A DNA stretch of 64,000 nucleotides from Brevundimonas sp. NIBR10. Its GTDB lineage: Bacteria > Pseudomonadota > Alphaproteobacteria > Caulobacterales > Caulobacteraceae. This document shows positions 16,299 through 24,983 of this stretch, piece by piece (the stretch's first letter is position 1; each line of letters opens with the position of its first letter). Both the position numbers and the translations under genes were made by a program. The notes under the pieces were generated by a model. It did no database searches. It worked only from the letters and a program-made list of their open reading frames with translations, and was not told where the DNA came from. The stretch is taken from NCBI RefSeq assembly GCF_027912515.1, contig NZ_CP115464.1, positions 2,108,001 through 2,172,000 of the forward strand, in the 5' to 3' direction.

Positions 16299-18626
16299 TC
16301 AGAGAAACCAGTCCGCTCGACCGTCAAAGCGCGCCCCAGTCGCGACATCGAGGTCCGGTGCGAAGCGCCCGTTCGTGCCGTCCTCACTTACCCAGACGCC
16401 GGTGAGACCCTCGTCCTCGCGGGGAAGAGTTTGCGGCCCAGCCTCCTTGACGGTCGGTTCTTCGCTTAGCGATCCAAGGGCCCACAGGATGTCGCTAGCC
16501 CGAAGAGTGGTGTTGGCTAAGCCGATCACCATGTCGTTTGTCCCGTTGCCGCCGAGATCGACGAACAGGAACGATCCCCCCGAAAGGTAGGCAATGCCGT
16601 AGCTGTCGCTCGCGCCTGTGCGAACGGCGCGCAGATCGATCCGATCCTCGCCCGACACGAAACCGAAGATTCCGTCTGCCGCCGCCTGTGTGGAATCGGA
16701 AGCCGCCGCGTAGACGAACGTGTCGAACCCGGCATCGCCGAACATCGCGTCAGCGCCACCGCCGCCGGTGATGTAGTCATTGCCTGCGCCGCCTGAGATA
16801 GGGTCGGCCAAGGATGAGCCCTGGAGGATTTCGCTTTGGGAGGAGCCGACCAGATAGACGCCAAACCCGTTCGAATAGATGAAGTCGTTGCCATTGATCG
16901 CCCGGCCGGCAGACGTCGTCAGGAACACTCCGCTAGGGGTCTCGGCAAAGACGAAGCTGGACCCGTTGTCAGTGCGGATGACGCTGATGGATGTCGCCCC
17001 TATCAGGCTGAGATCGATGCGATCCTCGCTGGTCGTGAAGTCGTAGAGATTGTCAATTCCCGATCCAGTATCCTGGTTCGAATCCGCGCGAGACACATAT
17101 CGGTAGACGTCGCGTCCCGCCCCGCCTGCGATGGCGTCAGCGCCCGCGCCGCCGGTCAGGACATCGTCTCCGGCATTTCCGACTAAAGGATCGGCCCGGG
17201 CTGTTCCCACCATGATGTCGGCCTGGTCAGATCCGATCATGTAGACGCCGAACAGGCCGCCATGCAGAATGTCTGTTCCGTTGACGGCCCCGATGGCTTG
17301 CGTCTGGAAGGAGCCTCCGGGGGTTTCGGCGAAGATCACGCTGATCCCGCCGGCCAAACGCGCGACGCTGATCGATGTGGCAGAGAGCGGGGCCAAATCG
17401 ATCCGATCACCGACCTGGAAATCGTTGATGACGTCCGATGCCACAGCGGTAGAGTCCGAGGTTAGAAGATACCGGAAAATGTCCGCATCCGTCCCGCCGA
17501 AAAGTTGATCCGCTCCCGCGCCCCCGATCAGCACATCGGCTCCTGCGTCACCTGTCAATCGGTCCGCTCCGGCCCGACCGTCGATCGTGTCCGCCCCCGA
17601 TCCACCGCGCAATTGATTGATATTGGCATCCCCGACAAGAGTGTCGCCGCCCGTGCTGCCATCGATATTTTCGATCCCTGTGGCAAGAACTGAACCGTTT
17701 GGAACGTTTTGACGCAGGCCCTGAAATTCAAGGTTGAAGACAACGCCGCTGACCGTTCCCGTAGACGAGAACCATAGAGTGTCAGTTCCCGACCCACCCT
17801 CGACCGTCTGCGACCCGGCCGACACCCCATTTTCAAGGCTAACAATCAGGACGTCATTGCCGCCCTCTCCAAACAAGCTATCGTTGCCCCGACCTAAGCC
17901 CCATAGCTGATTGGCCGAATTGTCGCCGCGCAATGTGTCGGCGTAGACCGTGCCGTACACGTTCTCGACGCCCACGAAGGTGTCCATGCCGAAGTTGGTG
18001 TTCTGCGATCCCTGGATCAGAAGTGAGACGTTGGCTCCGATGCCTTGATAAGCGAGCAGAATGTTCTGGAAGGTGACGATGTCGACGCCATCCCCGCCAT
18101 CGAGCAGGTCGTTCCCCGGAAAGCCCAAGAGGATGTCGTTGCCCGCCCCACCAAAGAGGCGATCATCGTTCAGTCCTCCATTCAAGGTATCGTTGCCACC
18201 CTCACCATAAAAGGTGTCGTTGCCGTTCAGGCCGTTGAAGGTGTCATTGTCGCCGAAGCCGTGTAGGACGTCATCAAAGTCCGAAGCGCCCGTGATGACG
18301 AAGCCGCCGGCGTCTTCAAAAACTATTTGGGTGAAGGCGGCCAGATTGTTGCTGTTGGCCGCGCTGAACAAGGCGGCAACCGAGACGTTCAGGCCACGGA
18401 CCTGAACCGATTGCCCGGCCGACGATACCCACCACATCGAGGTGATTGTCCCGGACGTTGGGTAGCCATTGACGAAGCTCCCGAACGTGCCCTCGAAAGT
18501 AATTCCCGCGTTGTCGTCGCTGATGATGAACTCACCGCCGGAGAACCGGGGATCACCATTCCTCAGGTTCTGGAAGATTGCGGCGACTCGTGCCGAGTCG
18601 AGGAAACTCGCGGCAATGGTAGGCAT
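16299..18626 (-). CDS. RTX (hemolysin-type calcium-binding) secreted protein
   Basis: A 775-residue protein. The N-terminal ~110 residues have no known domain. From ~115 there are classical RTX nonapeptides (GGxGxDxLx type: GGAGNDILLGFPGNDLLDGG, GDAGADVLIGGAGADQLFGG). From ~380 the same ~145-residue unit occurs repeatedly: FAExxxGxFxT, a GVYxxGS motif and the pair DPLVGN / GGAGADAIAGGAGRD. It ends with a linker (EEPTVKEAGP) and the tip DWFL, shared with two other RTX proteins here. RTX repeats fold on binding calcium after type I secretion through an ABC/MFP/TolC channel; no such transporter is encoded in this window. The start MPTIAAS parallels the MPT starts of its sisters. It is divergent from the RTX gene at 18948. 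Confidence 0.9.
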   Translation of the reverse strand: MPTIAASFLDSARVAAIFQNLRNGDPRFSGGEFIISDDNAGITFEGTFGSFVNGYPTSGTITSMWWVSSAGQSVQVRGLNVSVAALFSAANSNNLAAFTQIVFEDAGGFVITGASDFDDVLHGFGDNDTFNGLNGNDTFYGEGGNDTLNGGLNDDRLFGGAGNDILLGFPGNDLLDGGDGVDIVTFQNILLAYQGIGANVSLLIQGSQNTNFGMDTFVGVENVYGTVYADTLRGDNSANQLWGLGRGNDSLFGEGGNDVLIVSLENGVSAGSQTVEGGSGTDTLWFSSTGTVSGVVFNLEFQGLRQNVPNGSVLATGIENIDGSTGGDTLVGDANINQLRGGSGADTIDGRAGADRLTGDAGADVLIGGAGADQLFGGTDADIFRYLLTSDSTAVASDVINDFQVGDRIDLAPLSATSISVARLAGGISVIFAETPGGSFQTQAIGAVNGTDILHGGLFGVYMIGSDQADIMVGTARADPLVGNAGDDVLTGGAGADAIAGGAGRDVYRYVSRADSNQDTGSGIDNLYDFTTSEDRIDLSLIGATSISVIRTDNGSSFVFAETPSGVFLTTSAGRAINGNDFIYSNGFGVYLVGSSQSEILQGSSLADPISGGAGNDYITGGGGADAMFGDAGFDTFVYAAASDSTQAAADGIFGFVSGEDRIDLRAVRTGASDSYGIAYLSGGSFLFVDLGGNGTNDMVIGLANTTLRASDILWALGSLSEEPTVKEAGPQTLPREDEGLTGVWVSEDGTNGRFAPDLDVATGARFDGRADWFL

Positions 18627-18947
18627 CGTTCAAACTCCTGACCAACTCGCACTGGACGAGACACAAAACGGACGAGAACTTTGAGAACGGCTCCGGCGGC
18701 TGTCAATCTCCCTTGCGACGAGGTTGGTGGCAGCTCTCTGGTTCGGTCTCCCTATTGGTGTCGAGGTGATGATTGACCTTCGTTTCATGAGCCTGTCGCG
18801 GGATTTGCCCAACCGAGACTCTCTGCGAGCTCACATCGATGACGTCGCGGCCAGTGGCGTCCGCACACCCACGCTATGTCCTCTCGATTGACATGCTTCG
18901 TTCCGTCGGAAATCTTCGTTTCAAAACCGCGAAACCGGGAGGGCCAA
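18627..18947. promoter_or_regulatory. Intergenic region between two divergent RTX genes
   Basis: About 320 bases that must carry the promoters of both RTX genes. No clear -35/-10 pair or repeat stands out. GGGAGGG at 18937-18943 is the ribosome-binding site of the plus-strand gene. Confidence 0.45.
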
Positions 18948-21779
18948 GTGCCGACTTTTGACACCACTACTCCGAACGGCGTGGACGGCGTTGGCTCTGG
19001 AATTTTCGGCGGAACAGGAGGTTCGACCCCGCCACGTTCGAACGGCGGCGACGGGACGATCTCGTTGGCTGCAACGCAGCGATTGACGGGCACGGCGCTG
19101 GCCTTCGGCGAATCCTACAACTTAACCGCTACGTCCGGGCGCGGCGGGTATGGCGGCATGGCAGCAGGGAGCATTTTCGAGAATGACTACGTCTATTCCT
19201 GGAGTGGGGGGTCGGGAGCCAACGCAGGCGCAGCCTTGGCTGAGGCCAGCGGCCTGGTCGGGGGTCAGAACTACGTGTCGGTGGTGGCTCGGGCCGGAGC
19301 CGGAGGCCATGGCGGACCCGGCAGCAATGCGGTCGGCAACGTCTCTGTAAATGGCGCGGCGACCTTCGGCGGCATCGGCGGCAACGGCGGGCGTGCTGGC
19401 AACGGCGGCGAGGCCACCGCACGCCTGATGGATTCGCGCTTTGAAGGAACCGGCGGCGAGCGGTTCTCGGTCGCCATCTACACCCTATCTCAGGGCGGCA
19501 GCGGCGGTGTCGCAGGATTTGGCGGCGCTGGCGGCAACGGCCAGGTTCCCGGGCGATCCGGTCTGAACACCCAGGCGGGCGTTGGCGGGAGCGCGCGGAC
19601 CGTGGTGTCGGGAAACAGCGTCACCGGCAATTTTTCCCAGAGCTACATCCAGGTGAATGCTTCGGGCGCGAGCGGTGGTTCCGGTGCCGCCACGGCCGAG
19701 AGCGGCACAAGCCCCAGCGGTTATCGCGAGGAAAGCGACGCGGCGACCGCAGGCGGAGCTGGCGGCAACGCCTATGCAACCTTCACCGGCAACACGATTA
19801 CCGGGTCTGCCGACGCCAACCAGTTGAGCATCCAAGTTGGAGCCTTCGCGCCCGGCGGCGGACAGGGCGGTTATGTCGGCAGCAACCTGCCCCGGATGCC
19901 GGACGGTCGGCCGGGCGAGGGCCGGGCGGAGATCACCGGCAACACTATCGACATGGGAGGCGGCGATGACGTGCTGACCTTCGAGATGGTGGCGCAGGGG
20001 AATGTGGACCTAGTGTTCTCGGGCAACACCCTGCGAGGCGGCGACGGGATCGATACTCTGAACTTCTCGGCCCGCCGGCATGATCTGGCCGGGGCCATCG
20101 TCGGCGGCGTCGCGCTGGACTTGGGCGCTAACACAGTCAGCGGCTTCGAGAATGTGGTGGGCTCGGTCTATGCTGACACCCTTCGCGGCGACGCCGCGAC
20201 GAATGTCCTGGCTGGCGGCGACGGTGCCGACGCCCTGTTCGGACAGGCGGGCGACGATATCCTGAACGGGGGCCAGGGCGACGATACGCTGGATGGGGGA
20301 GCAGGCCTCGACCGCGTCGTATTCAGCCAGGACCGGGCCGCATATACGGTCACGATCTCGAGCGACGGGCGGACGGTGACGGTCGACGGTCCGGAGGGAC
20401 GCGATGTCCTGACCCGGGTCGAACGTCTGCAATTTCGCGATCAGGTCGTTGAAGTTGCCATTCCGTCAGAGACCCTGACGGGCAGCGCGGGCAGCGACAC
20501 CCTGGCCGGGGATGTAGGAGACGACGTTCTGATCGGCGGCGGCGGTGCCGACACCCTGACCGGCGGCGCAGGTGCAGACGTGTTCCGCTATCTGGCCGCC
20601 TCGGACTCGACCGCCGCCGCCTCCGACACCATCACCGACTTCGTCGCCGGCATCGACCGGATCGACCTGACGGCGCTGAACCCGAGCTCGGTGTCGATCG
20701 CGCGGCTGGCGGGTGGGGGGACGGTGGTGTTTGCCGAGACGGCGGGCGGGGCGTTCCAGACCTTTGTCGCAGGGGCCAGCCTGAACGGCGGGGACTTCGT
20801 CTTCAACGGCGGGTTCGGGGTGTTCGTGATCGGCTCCGAGGGTGCCGATGTGATCCAGGGCACGGCGGTGCCCGACCCCCTGGTCGGCAACGGTGGCGAC
20901 GATGTGATCACCGGCGGGGCCGGAGCCGACGCCATCGCGGGCGGGGCCGGACGGGATGTGTTCCGGTATGTGTCGCGCGGGGATTCGAACCAGCAGACCG
21001 GGTTCGACAATCTGTACGACTTCACCTCGGGCGAGGACAGGCTCGACCTGACGCTGCTGAACGCCTCGTCGATCTCGATCCTGAGGACCGACAACGGATC
21101 CAGCTTCATCTATGCGGAGACGGCGGCCGGGGTGTTCCTGACCACCGCCGCGAACCGGACGGTGCAGGCGACCGACATCACCTATGGATCGGGGCCCAAC
21201 GGCGTCGGGGGCTTCGGCATCTATCTGGTCGGGTCGGGCGTCGATGACGTTCTGGTCGGGACGTCGCTGGCCGATCCGATCGCGGGGGGTGCGGGCAACG
21301 ACACCATCACCGGCGGCGGCGGGGCAGACGCCATGTTCGGCGACGGGGGCGCGGATACCTTCGTCTATCTGAGCGCCTCGGACTCGACGGCGGCGGCCTC
21401 TGACGGGATCTTCGGGTTCGTGTCGGGGACGGACAGGCTGGACCTGAGGGCGGTGCGGACGGGGGCGGCGGATACGTTCGGGATCGCTTATCTGTCGGGC
21501 GGTTCGTATCTGTTCGTCGATCTGGGCGGGAACGGGACCAGCGACCTGGTGATCGGGCTGGCCGGGACGACTCTGATCGCCTCCGACATCCTGTGGAACA
21601 CGGGCGCGATCGGCGAGGAGCCGGGGGTCAAGGCGGCGGGGCCAGAGGTGCTGCCCGTTGGGGATGACGGCGAACTGTTCGACGGCGAGATGTCGCTGGA
21701 CCCGTCGCCGATGACAAGGGGGTGGATGCTCGATCTGGAGGGGGCCCGGATTTCTCACAGATACGACTGGTGTCTCTGA
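18948..21779 (+). CDS. Glycine-rich RTX secreted protein
   Basis: A 943-residue protein. Residues ~15-370 are glycine-rich, with repeated GGxGG and NxGGxGG turns and recurring SGNSVTGNFSQS / TGNTITGSADANQ segments, likely a beta-helix. Residues ~410-470 are RTX nonapeptides (GGDGADALFGQAGDDILNGG). From ~530 on are the same repeated units as in the sister protein (TGGAGADVFRYLAASDS, DPLVGNGGDDVITGGAGADA, FGIYLVGSGVDDVLVGTSL). The tail runs EEPGVKAAGPEVLP, LDLEGARI and the tip YDWCL. GTG 18948 is chosen because GGAGG lies five bases upstream and it yields MPTF, matching the MPT starts of the other two RTX proteins; an upstream extension is not conserved. Likely surface-exposed or released by type I secretion. 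Confidence 0.9.
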   Translation: MPTFDTTTPNGVDGVGSGIFGGTGGSTPPRSNGGDGTISLAATQRLTGTALAFGESYNLTATSGRGGYGGMAAGSIFENDYVYSWSGGSGANAGAALAEASGLVGGQNYVSVVARAGAGGHGGPGSNAVGNVSVNGAATFGGIGGNGGRAGNGGEATARLMDSRFEGTGGERFSVAIYTLSQGGSGGVAGFGGAGGNGQVPGRSGLNTQAGVGGSARTVVSGNSVTGNFSQSYIQVNASGASGGSGAATAESGTSPSGYREESDAATAGGAGGNAYATFTGNTITGSADANQLSIQVGAFAPGGGQGGYVGSNLPRMPDGRPGEGRAEITGNTIDMGGGDDVLTFEMVAQGNVDLVFSGNTLRGGDGIDTLNFSARRHDLAGAIVGGVALDLGANTVSGFENVVGSVYADTLRGDAATNVLAGGDGADALFGQAGDDILNGGQGDDTLDGGAGLDRVVFSQDRAAYTVTISSDGRTVTVDGPEGRDVLTRVERLQFRDQVVEVAIPSETLTGSAGSDTLAGDVGDDVLIGGGGADTLTGGAGADVFRYLAASDSTAAASDTITDFVAGIDRIDLTALNPSSVSIARLAGGGTVVFAETAGGAFQTFVAGASLNGGDFVFNGGFGVFVIGSEGADVIQGTAVPDPLVGNGGDDVITGGAGADAIAGGAGRDVFRYVSRGDSNQQTGFDNLYDFTSGEDRLDLTLLNASSISILRTDNGSSFIYAETAAGVFLTTAANRTVQATDITYGSGPNGVGGFGIYLVGSGVDDVLVGTSLADPIAGGAGNDTITGGGGADAMFGDGGADTFVYLSASDSTAAASDGIFGFVSGTDRLDLRAVRTGAADTFGIAYLSGGSYLFVDLGGNGTSDLVIGLAGTTLIASDILWNTGAIGEEPGVKAAGPEVLPVGDDGELFDGEMSLDPSPMTRGWMLDLEGARISHRYDWCL

Positions 21780-21823
21780 CACGGGCACCGGCCTGCTTGA
21801 CCATGTGTCGCAACCCTGCAGAT

Positions 21824-22180
21824 TGTCACTTTTCGCCTGTCCACGCCATTTAGAGATGTCACTGGCTGGGCAAGATAAAGATGTCACTCACTGATCGCTC
21901 ACACGAGGGCGAAGCGGAGCGCAGCACCGCCTCGGTACCAGGGTTATATCAGCGAGCCTCGATCTCCCGCGATGGGTGAAGGTTGCGGCGAGGCTTGGAC
22001 ACAGCGTCCCGCTTCAGCTGATCCTCCCGGATATGCGCCAGCAACAGCCCGAAGAACTTGTTCTCCACCACGGCGGTCTAGCTGACGCGCAGCTTCTTGT
22101 CGAACAGACGATAGGGCAGGTTAGCGCCCTTGTGGCGGAGGCCGATCTTGCCATCGGGGTACTCGGCGACCTCGATCAAA
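21824..22180 (-). mobile_element. Remnant of an ISNCY-type insertion sequence
   Basis: On the minus strand, 22178-21953 encodes IEVAEYPDGKIGLRHKGANL, PYRLFDKKLRVS, a stop (TAG near 22080) and then TAVVENKFFGLLLAHI. This is the C-terminal end of ISNCY-family transposases. Next to it TGTCACT occurs three times (21824, 21857, 21882), as at the ends of such elements. The rest of the transposase is gone, so the element is dead. Confidence 0.65.
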
Positions 22181-22280
22181 GTTCGGAGAAGAGCAGATCA
22201 TCGGGATCCTGCGCGAGCAGAAGGCCCATGTTCCGGTGGCGGACCTGTGCCGGAAGAGCTGTAGAATCTTGCTCGGCTAA
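22176..22280 (+). mobile_element. IS3-family OrfA fragment
   Basis: The frame reads SKFGEEQIIGILREQKA, then VADLCRKSC, and stops at 22280. This is the helix-turn-helix N-terminus of an IS3-family OrfA transposase, cut after ~30 residues. It directly abuts the ISNCY remnant, so two dead elements meet here. Confidence 0.7.
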
Positions 22281-22383
22281 TGTGGACTTCGGCTAAGAGA
22301 AGTTGGCCTTGGCGCTTCGACGAGCTCACGATCGTCAGGTTGCGGAGGTATCCAGTCCACCTCATTCATGGAACGTCCAACCC

Positions 22384-23721
22384 ATGGTCCCGCTGGTTCG
22401 CCTCGCAATTTTTCTTGCTGTCGTGATGCCCGCCGCGGGGGAAGCTTCGGCCGCATTTGGAGCGCAGGTCATGGCGTCGACTGAGTCTGACAGATCTCGA
22501 GAAGCGATGTGGCGACAAGCGATCTCGCTGCAGAGTGCCGACCGTCCCGCTGAGGCAGCCGCGCTCCTTCGCGAACTCTTGGCGTTGGAACAGCGCGATC
22601 GACCCGGTGAAGGTAGCACCTTACGCATCGAGGCACGCCTGATGTCCGTACTGATGGAGCTGGATGCGACGACCGAGGCTCTAGGCATCGCAGAGAATGG
22701 CTACACGGGGTCATTGGCACGTTTAGGCCCTCAGGATCCGACGACGAGTGACTTCCGCAAGGGCTTGTCTCGTCTACTTGCTGTCACAGGCCAATACGAA
22801 AGAGCTGAGCCGCTGCTACGCGGTGAACTGGAGACCGAACTCGCGGCAGGGCGGTTTGAGGACGCACGTTCCACGGGCTACATCCTGGCGAGGGTGTACT
22901 CGGGTATGAACCGAGCCGCCGATGCTGAAGCTGTGCGTCTCCGAGTAACGGACGGGGACCTTGCCGATCCTGACACGCTGGAGAGCCGAATAGACCTTTT
23001 GATGGCCCGCGATGACAAAGCTGAGGCTGAGCCGTTCGCACGTAGGCTCGTCGTTCTACGTGAAGCTTCCGGCAGACACCACGACGTGAAGATGGCCAGG
23101 GTGCGTCTGGCTCGCTCGCTGTTCTACTCTACCAATGACGTGGCCGACGACCCGCGCATCGTCGAGGCTGAGGCCATTTATCGATCTCTCTACGCCGATG
23201 AGCGGATCGGCGGTCAGACTCCAACTCCGGTCGTTGCCGCTGAGCTTGGGGAACTCCTTATAAAAACCGCTGACCCGGACACCGAGCGCCAAAACGAAGG
23301 ACTTCGCATCAATGAGGAAGCCTTGGATCTGATGGGGCGCAGTCTTGGAGCCGACCATCCCGAGACGTTGGCTTGGCTCAGTCAGGTTGCCGTTTATCAG
23401 TTCGGGATGATGCACTTTGACCGTGCTGCCGCGAGCATGGAGCGGTTTGATCGCGCCCGCACCGATGGCGCGCGGGTATCTTTCGCTGCAACCGCAAACG
23501 CATTGACAGTCGCCGCCGGGCTGGCGCTTCAGGAAGACAATCTGCTCGCAGCCCACCGGATTCTTACTCGCGAAACAAGCCGTATCCACGAGCACCTGAT
23601 TTCCGCCGGCTACCGCAACGACGCTCGAACCCTTCAGGAGCAGACCGCCTACATCGACCGGCTCAGCGTCTCTGTCGCTTGGCGTGCTTCGGCAGAAATC
23701 AAGGCGGCCTCAGGAACCTGA
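22384..23721 (+). CDS. Exported helical-repeat (TPR-like) protein
   Basis: A 445-residue protein. The N-terminus is a signal peptide (MVPLVRLAIFLAVVMPAAG, cleavage probably after ASA or AFGA). The remainder is helical with repeated pairs resembling TPR units: AISLQSADRPAEAAALLREL, SRLLAVTGQYERAEPLLRGE and ILARVYSGMNRAADAEAVRL. Such proteins act as scaffolds in the periplasm; no partner is identifiable here. ATG 22384 is chosen because it starts the signal peptide; the frame is open further upstream, into an IS scar. It stands alone, with no operon partner. Confidence 0.75.
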   Translation: MVPLVRLAIFLAVVMPAAGEASAAFGAQVMASTESDRSREAMWRQAISLQSADRPAEAAALLRELLALEQRDRPGEGSTLRIEARLMSVLMELDATTEALGIAENGYTGSLARLGPQDPTTSDFRKGLSRLLAVTGQYERAEPLLRGELETELAAGRFEDARSTGYILARVYSGMNRAADAEAVRLRVTDGDLADPDTLESRIDLLMARDDKAEAEPFARRLVVLREASGRHHDVKMARVRLARSLFYSTNDVADDPRIVEAEAIYRSLYADERIGGQTPTPVVAAELGELLIKTADPDTERQNEGLRINEEALDLMGRSLGADHPETLAWLSQVAVYQFGMMHFDRAAASMERFDRARTDGARVSFAATANALTVAAGLALQEDNLLAAHRILTRETSRIHEHLISAGYRNDARTLQEQTAYIDRLSVSVAWRASAEIKAASGT

Positions 23722-23886
23722 CTCAAGCGGTTTCGACGGTGTTGTCAGGTAAAGCCACAGTTGCTCCAGAAAACGCCATCTTCTATCTCTGGGACCATCG
23801 CCCGAGTCATCCAGAACCACTCGCCGCGCGAATGCGAAAATCACTGCGCAGCCGCAGGCTATAATGCCCAGTGATCGAAAAATGCT

Positions 23887-24144
23887 CTAGCGTCGAGACT
23901 TCATGACGATTGCGAGAATGATGATTATGAAGGCGCTAGCGCGGATCACATGGAATGGGCTCTGCTCTTCGCGGGGAACCGAGAAAACGAGAGTGAGCAA
24001 CGGGGTGGCAGCGAGCAGCAGGAAGGCGATGGCGAAAGCAAAAAACAGACTGTCCCCTGTACGTCGCCAGAACTTCAAAAAGAACAGGCTGGCGACCGTG
24101 TATCCCATGATGATTGCACCGGTGAGCGCTTCGGACCCGCTCAT
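23887..24144 (-). CDS. DUF5985-type small membrane protein
   Basis: An 85-residue protein with three hydrophobic segments (ALTGAIIMGYTVASLFFL, LFFAFAIAFLLLAATPLLTL, SAFIIIILAIVMKS). It matches the DUF5985 pattern, with the motif FFLKFWRRTGDSLF between TM1 and TM2. Function unknown. It is the last gene of a three-gene operon: its ATG overlaps the stop of the preceding gene by four bases. Confidence 0.8.
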   Translation of the reverse strand: MSGSEALTGAIIMGYTVASLFFLKFWRRTGDSLFFAFAIAFLLLAATPLLTLVFSVPREEQSPFHVIRASAFIIIILAIVMKSRR

Positions 24145-24413
24145 CGATCAACTTCCCAAACAAAGCCATAAATAAGAACTCCAACCGCGCTTAGCGCCGT
24201 CAACTGGCGTGCAAGGGTAAGATCCAGGTCGGGAAGCACGATCATGTCCAGGACGACGGCGGTGTTGTTGAGCGCAAGAAGGCAGAAGCAACCCGCGCTC
24301 CACAACAGCAAAGGCTGACGCGATCGAAGGTAAGATCGGATCAAAAGGACGGCGCATGCGGAGCTGGCAGCAAGGCACAGGGAATAAATGACTCCTGGGG
24401 CGAATACGCTCAC
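24141..24413 (-). CDS. DUF5985-type small membrane protein
   Basis: A 90-residue protein with three hydrophobic stretches (GVIYSLCLAASSACAVLLI, PLLLWSAGCFCLLALNNTAV, LTALSAVGVLIYGFVWEV). It shows the family feature of an arginine-rich loop (RSYLRSRQP) after TM1. Its neighbour at 23887 is a diverged sister. The pair may form a small membrane complex. It begins with GTG, overlapping the upstream gene's stop by four bases, so translation is coupled. Confidence 0.8.
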   Translation of the reverse strand: MSVFAPGVIYSLCLAASSACAVLLIRSYLRSRQPLLLWSAGCFCLLALNNTAVVLDMIVLPDLDLTLARQLTALSAVGVLIYGFVWEVDR

Positions 24414-24802
24414 GGTTTCCTTCTCCCAAGTTTGAATGAATCGGCAAAGCCCTTCAAAGGATCAACCCGTCTTGACGTTATCACGCCAATGACTGTGAAC
24501 GGCCGTTCGCCATACGCGGCTTGGAGATCGTCCGCCAACCGGCCGAGGGCTATTGAGGCCGGCTGGTATCGGTATGTACCGTTGATCGAGGCGATCAGAC
24601 CTGCACGTTCCAAGTGGCCAAGACAGTCCGCCACAAGAGACGTGTTGGCGCGCAGCTCACTGACCAAACCGTCCACAGTCCACGGTGTCTCCGTGTCCCG
24701 CTTTAGTGCGAGGAAGGTTTCAAGCGCCCAGACCGAGGGGAGCGCTCCTTCAATAAGGGCGCGCAGCTCCGGGTCGATGCCAGGCGGATTCGGATCCGTC
24801 AC
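24410..24802 (-). CDS. Winged-helix-like protein heading the DUF5985 operon
   Basis: A 130-residue protein. Residues ~25-90 look like a winged helix: SVWALETFLALKR, WTVDGLVSELRANTSLVADC, LGHLERAGLIASINGTYRYQ. The C-terminus (ERPFTVIGVITSRRVDPLKG) precedes the coupled membrane genes. The pattern DNA-binding-like protein plus two small membrane proteins recurs in alphaproteobacteria. The product may regulate the operon or respond to the membrane pair. It starts with GTG; no strong ribosome-binding site. Confidence 0.65.
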   Translation of the reverse strand: MTDPNPPGIDPELRALIEGALPSVWALETFLALKRDTETPWTVDGLVSELRANTSLVADCLGHLERAGLIASINGTYRYQPASIALGRLADDLQAAYGERPFTVIGVITSRRVDPLKGFADSFKLGRRKP

Positions 24803-24983
24803 GGTTCGACGCGGGCTTTGTTGGAAAGCGACCCGAGCAAGAACCGGGCGGATCCTTTGCAGGAGGCAATGCCGGCAGCTCTGGCTGCCTGCGGCATGGA
24901 CGCCGCGCAGTGTTTAACTGGGCTTGGGTTCGGGCGTTTCGTGCCAATGGTTTGGGAGCCCCTCACGCCTGCGTACGGGCCCC

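Noticed and set aside
20466..21887. 473-codon minus-strand frame opposite the RTX gene
   Set aside because: Mirror of RTX repeats; Arg/Pro-rich without family match.
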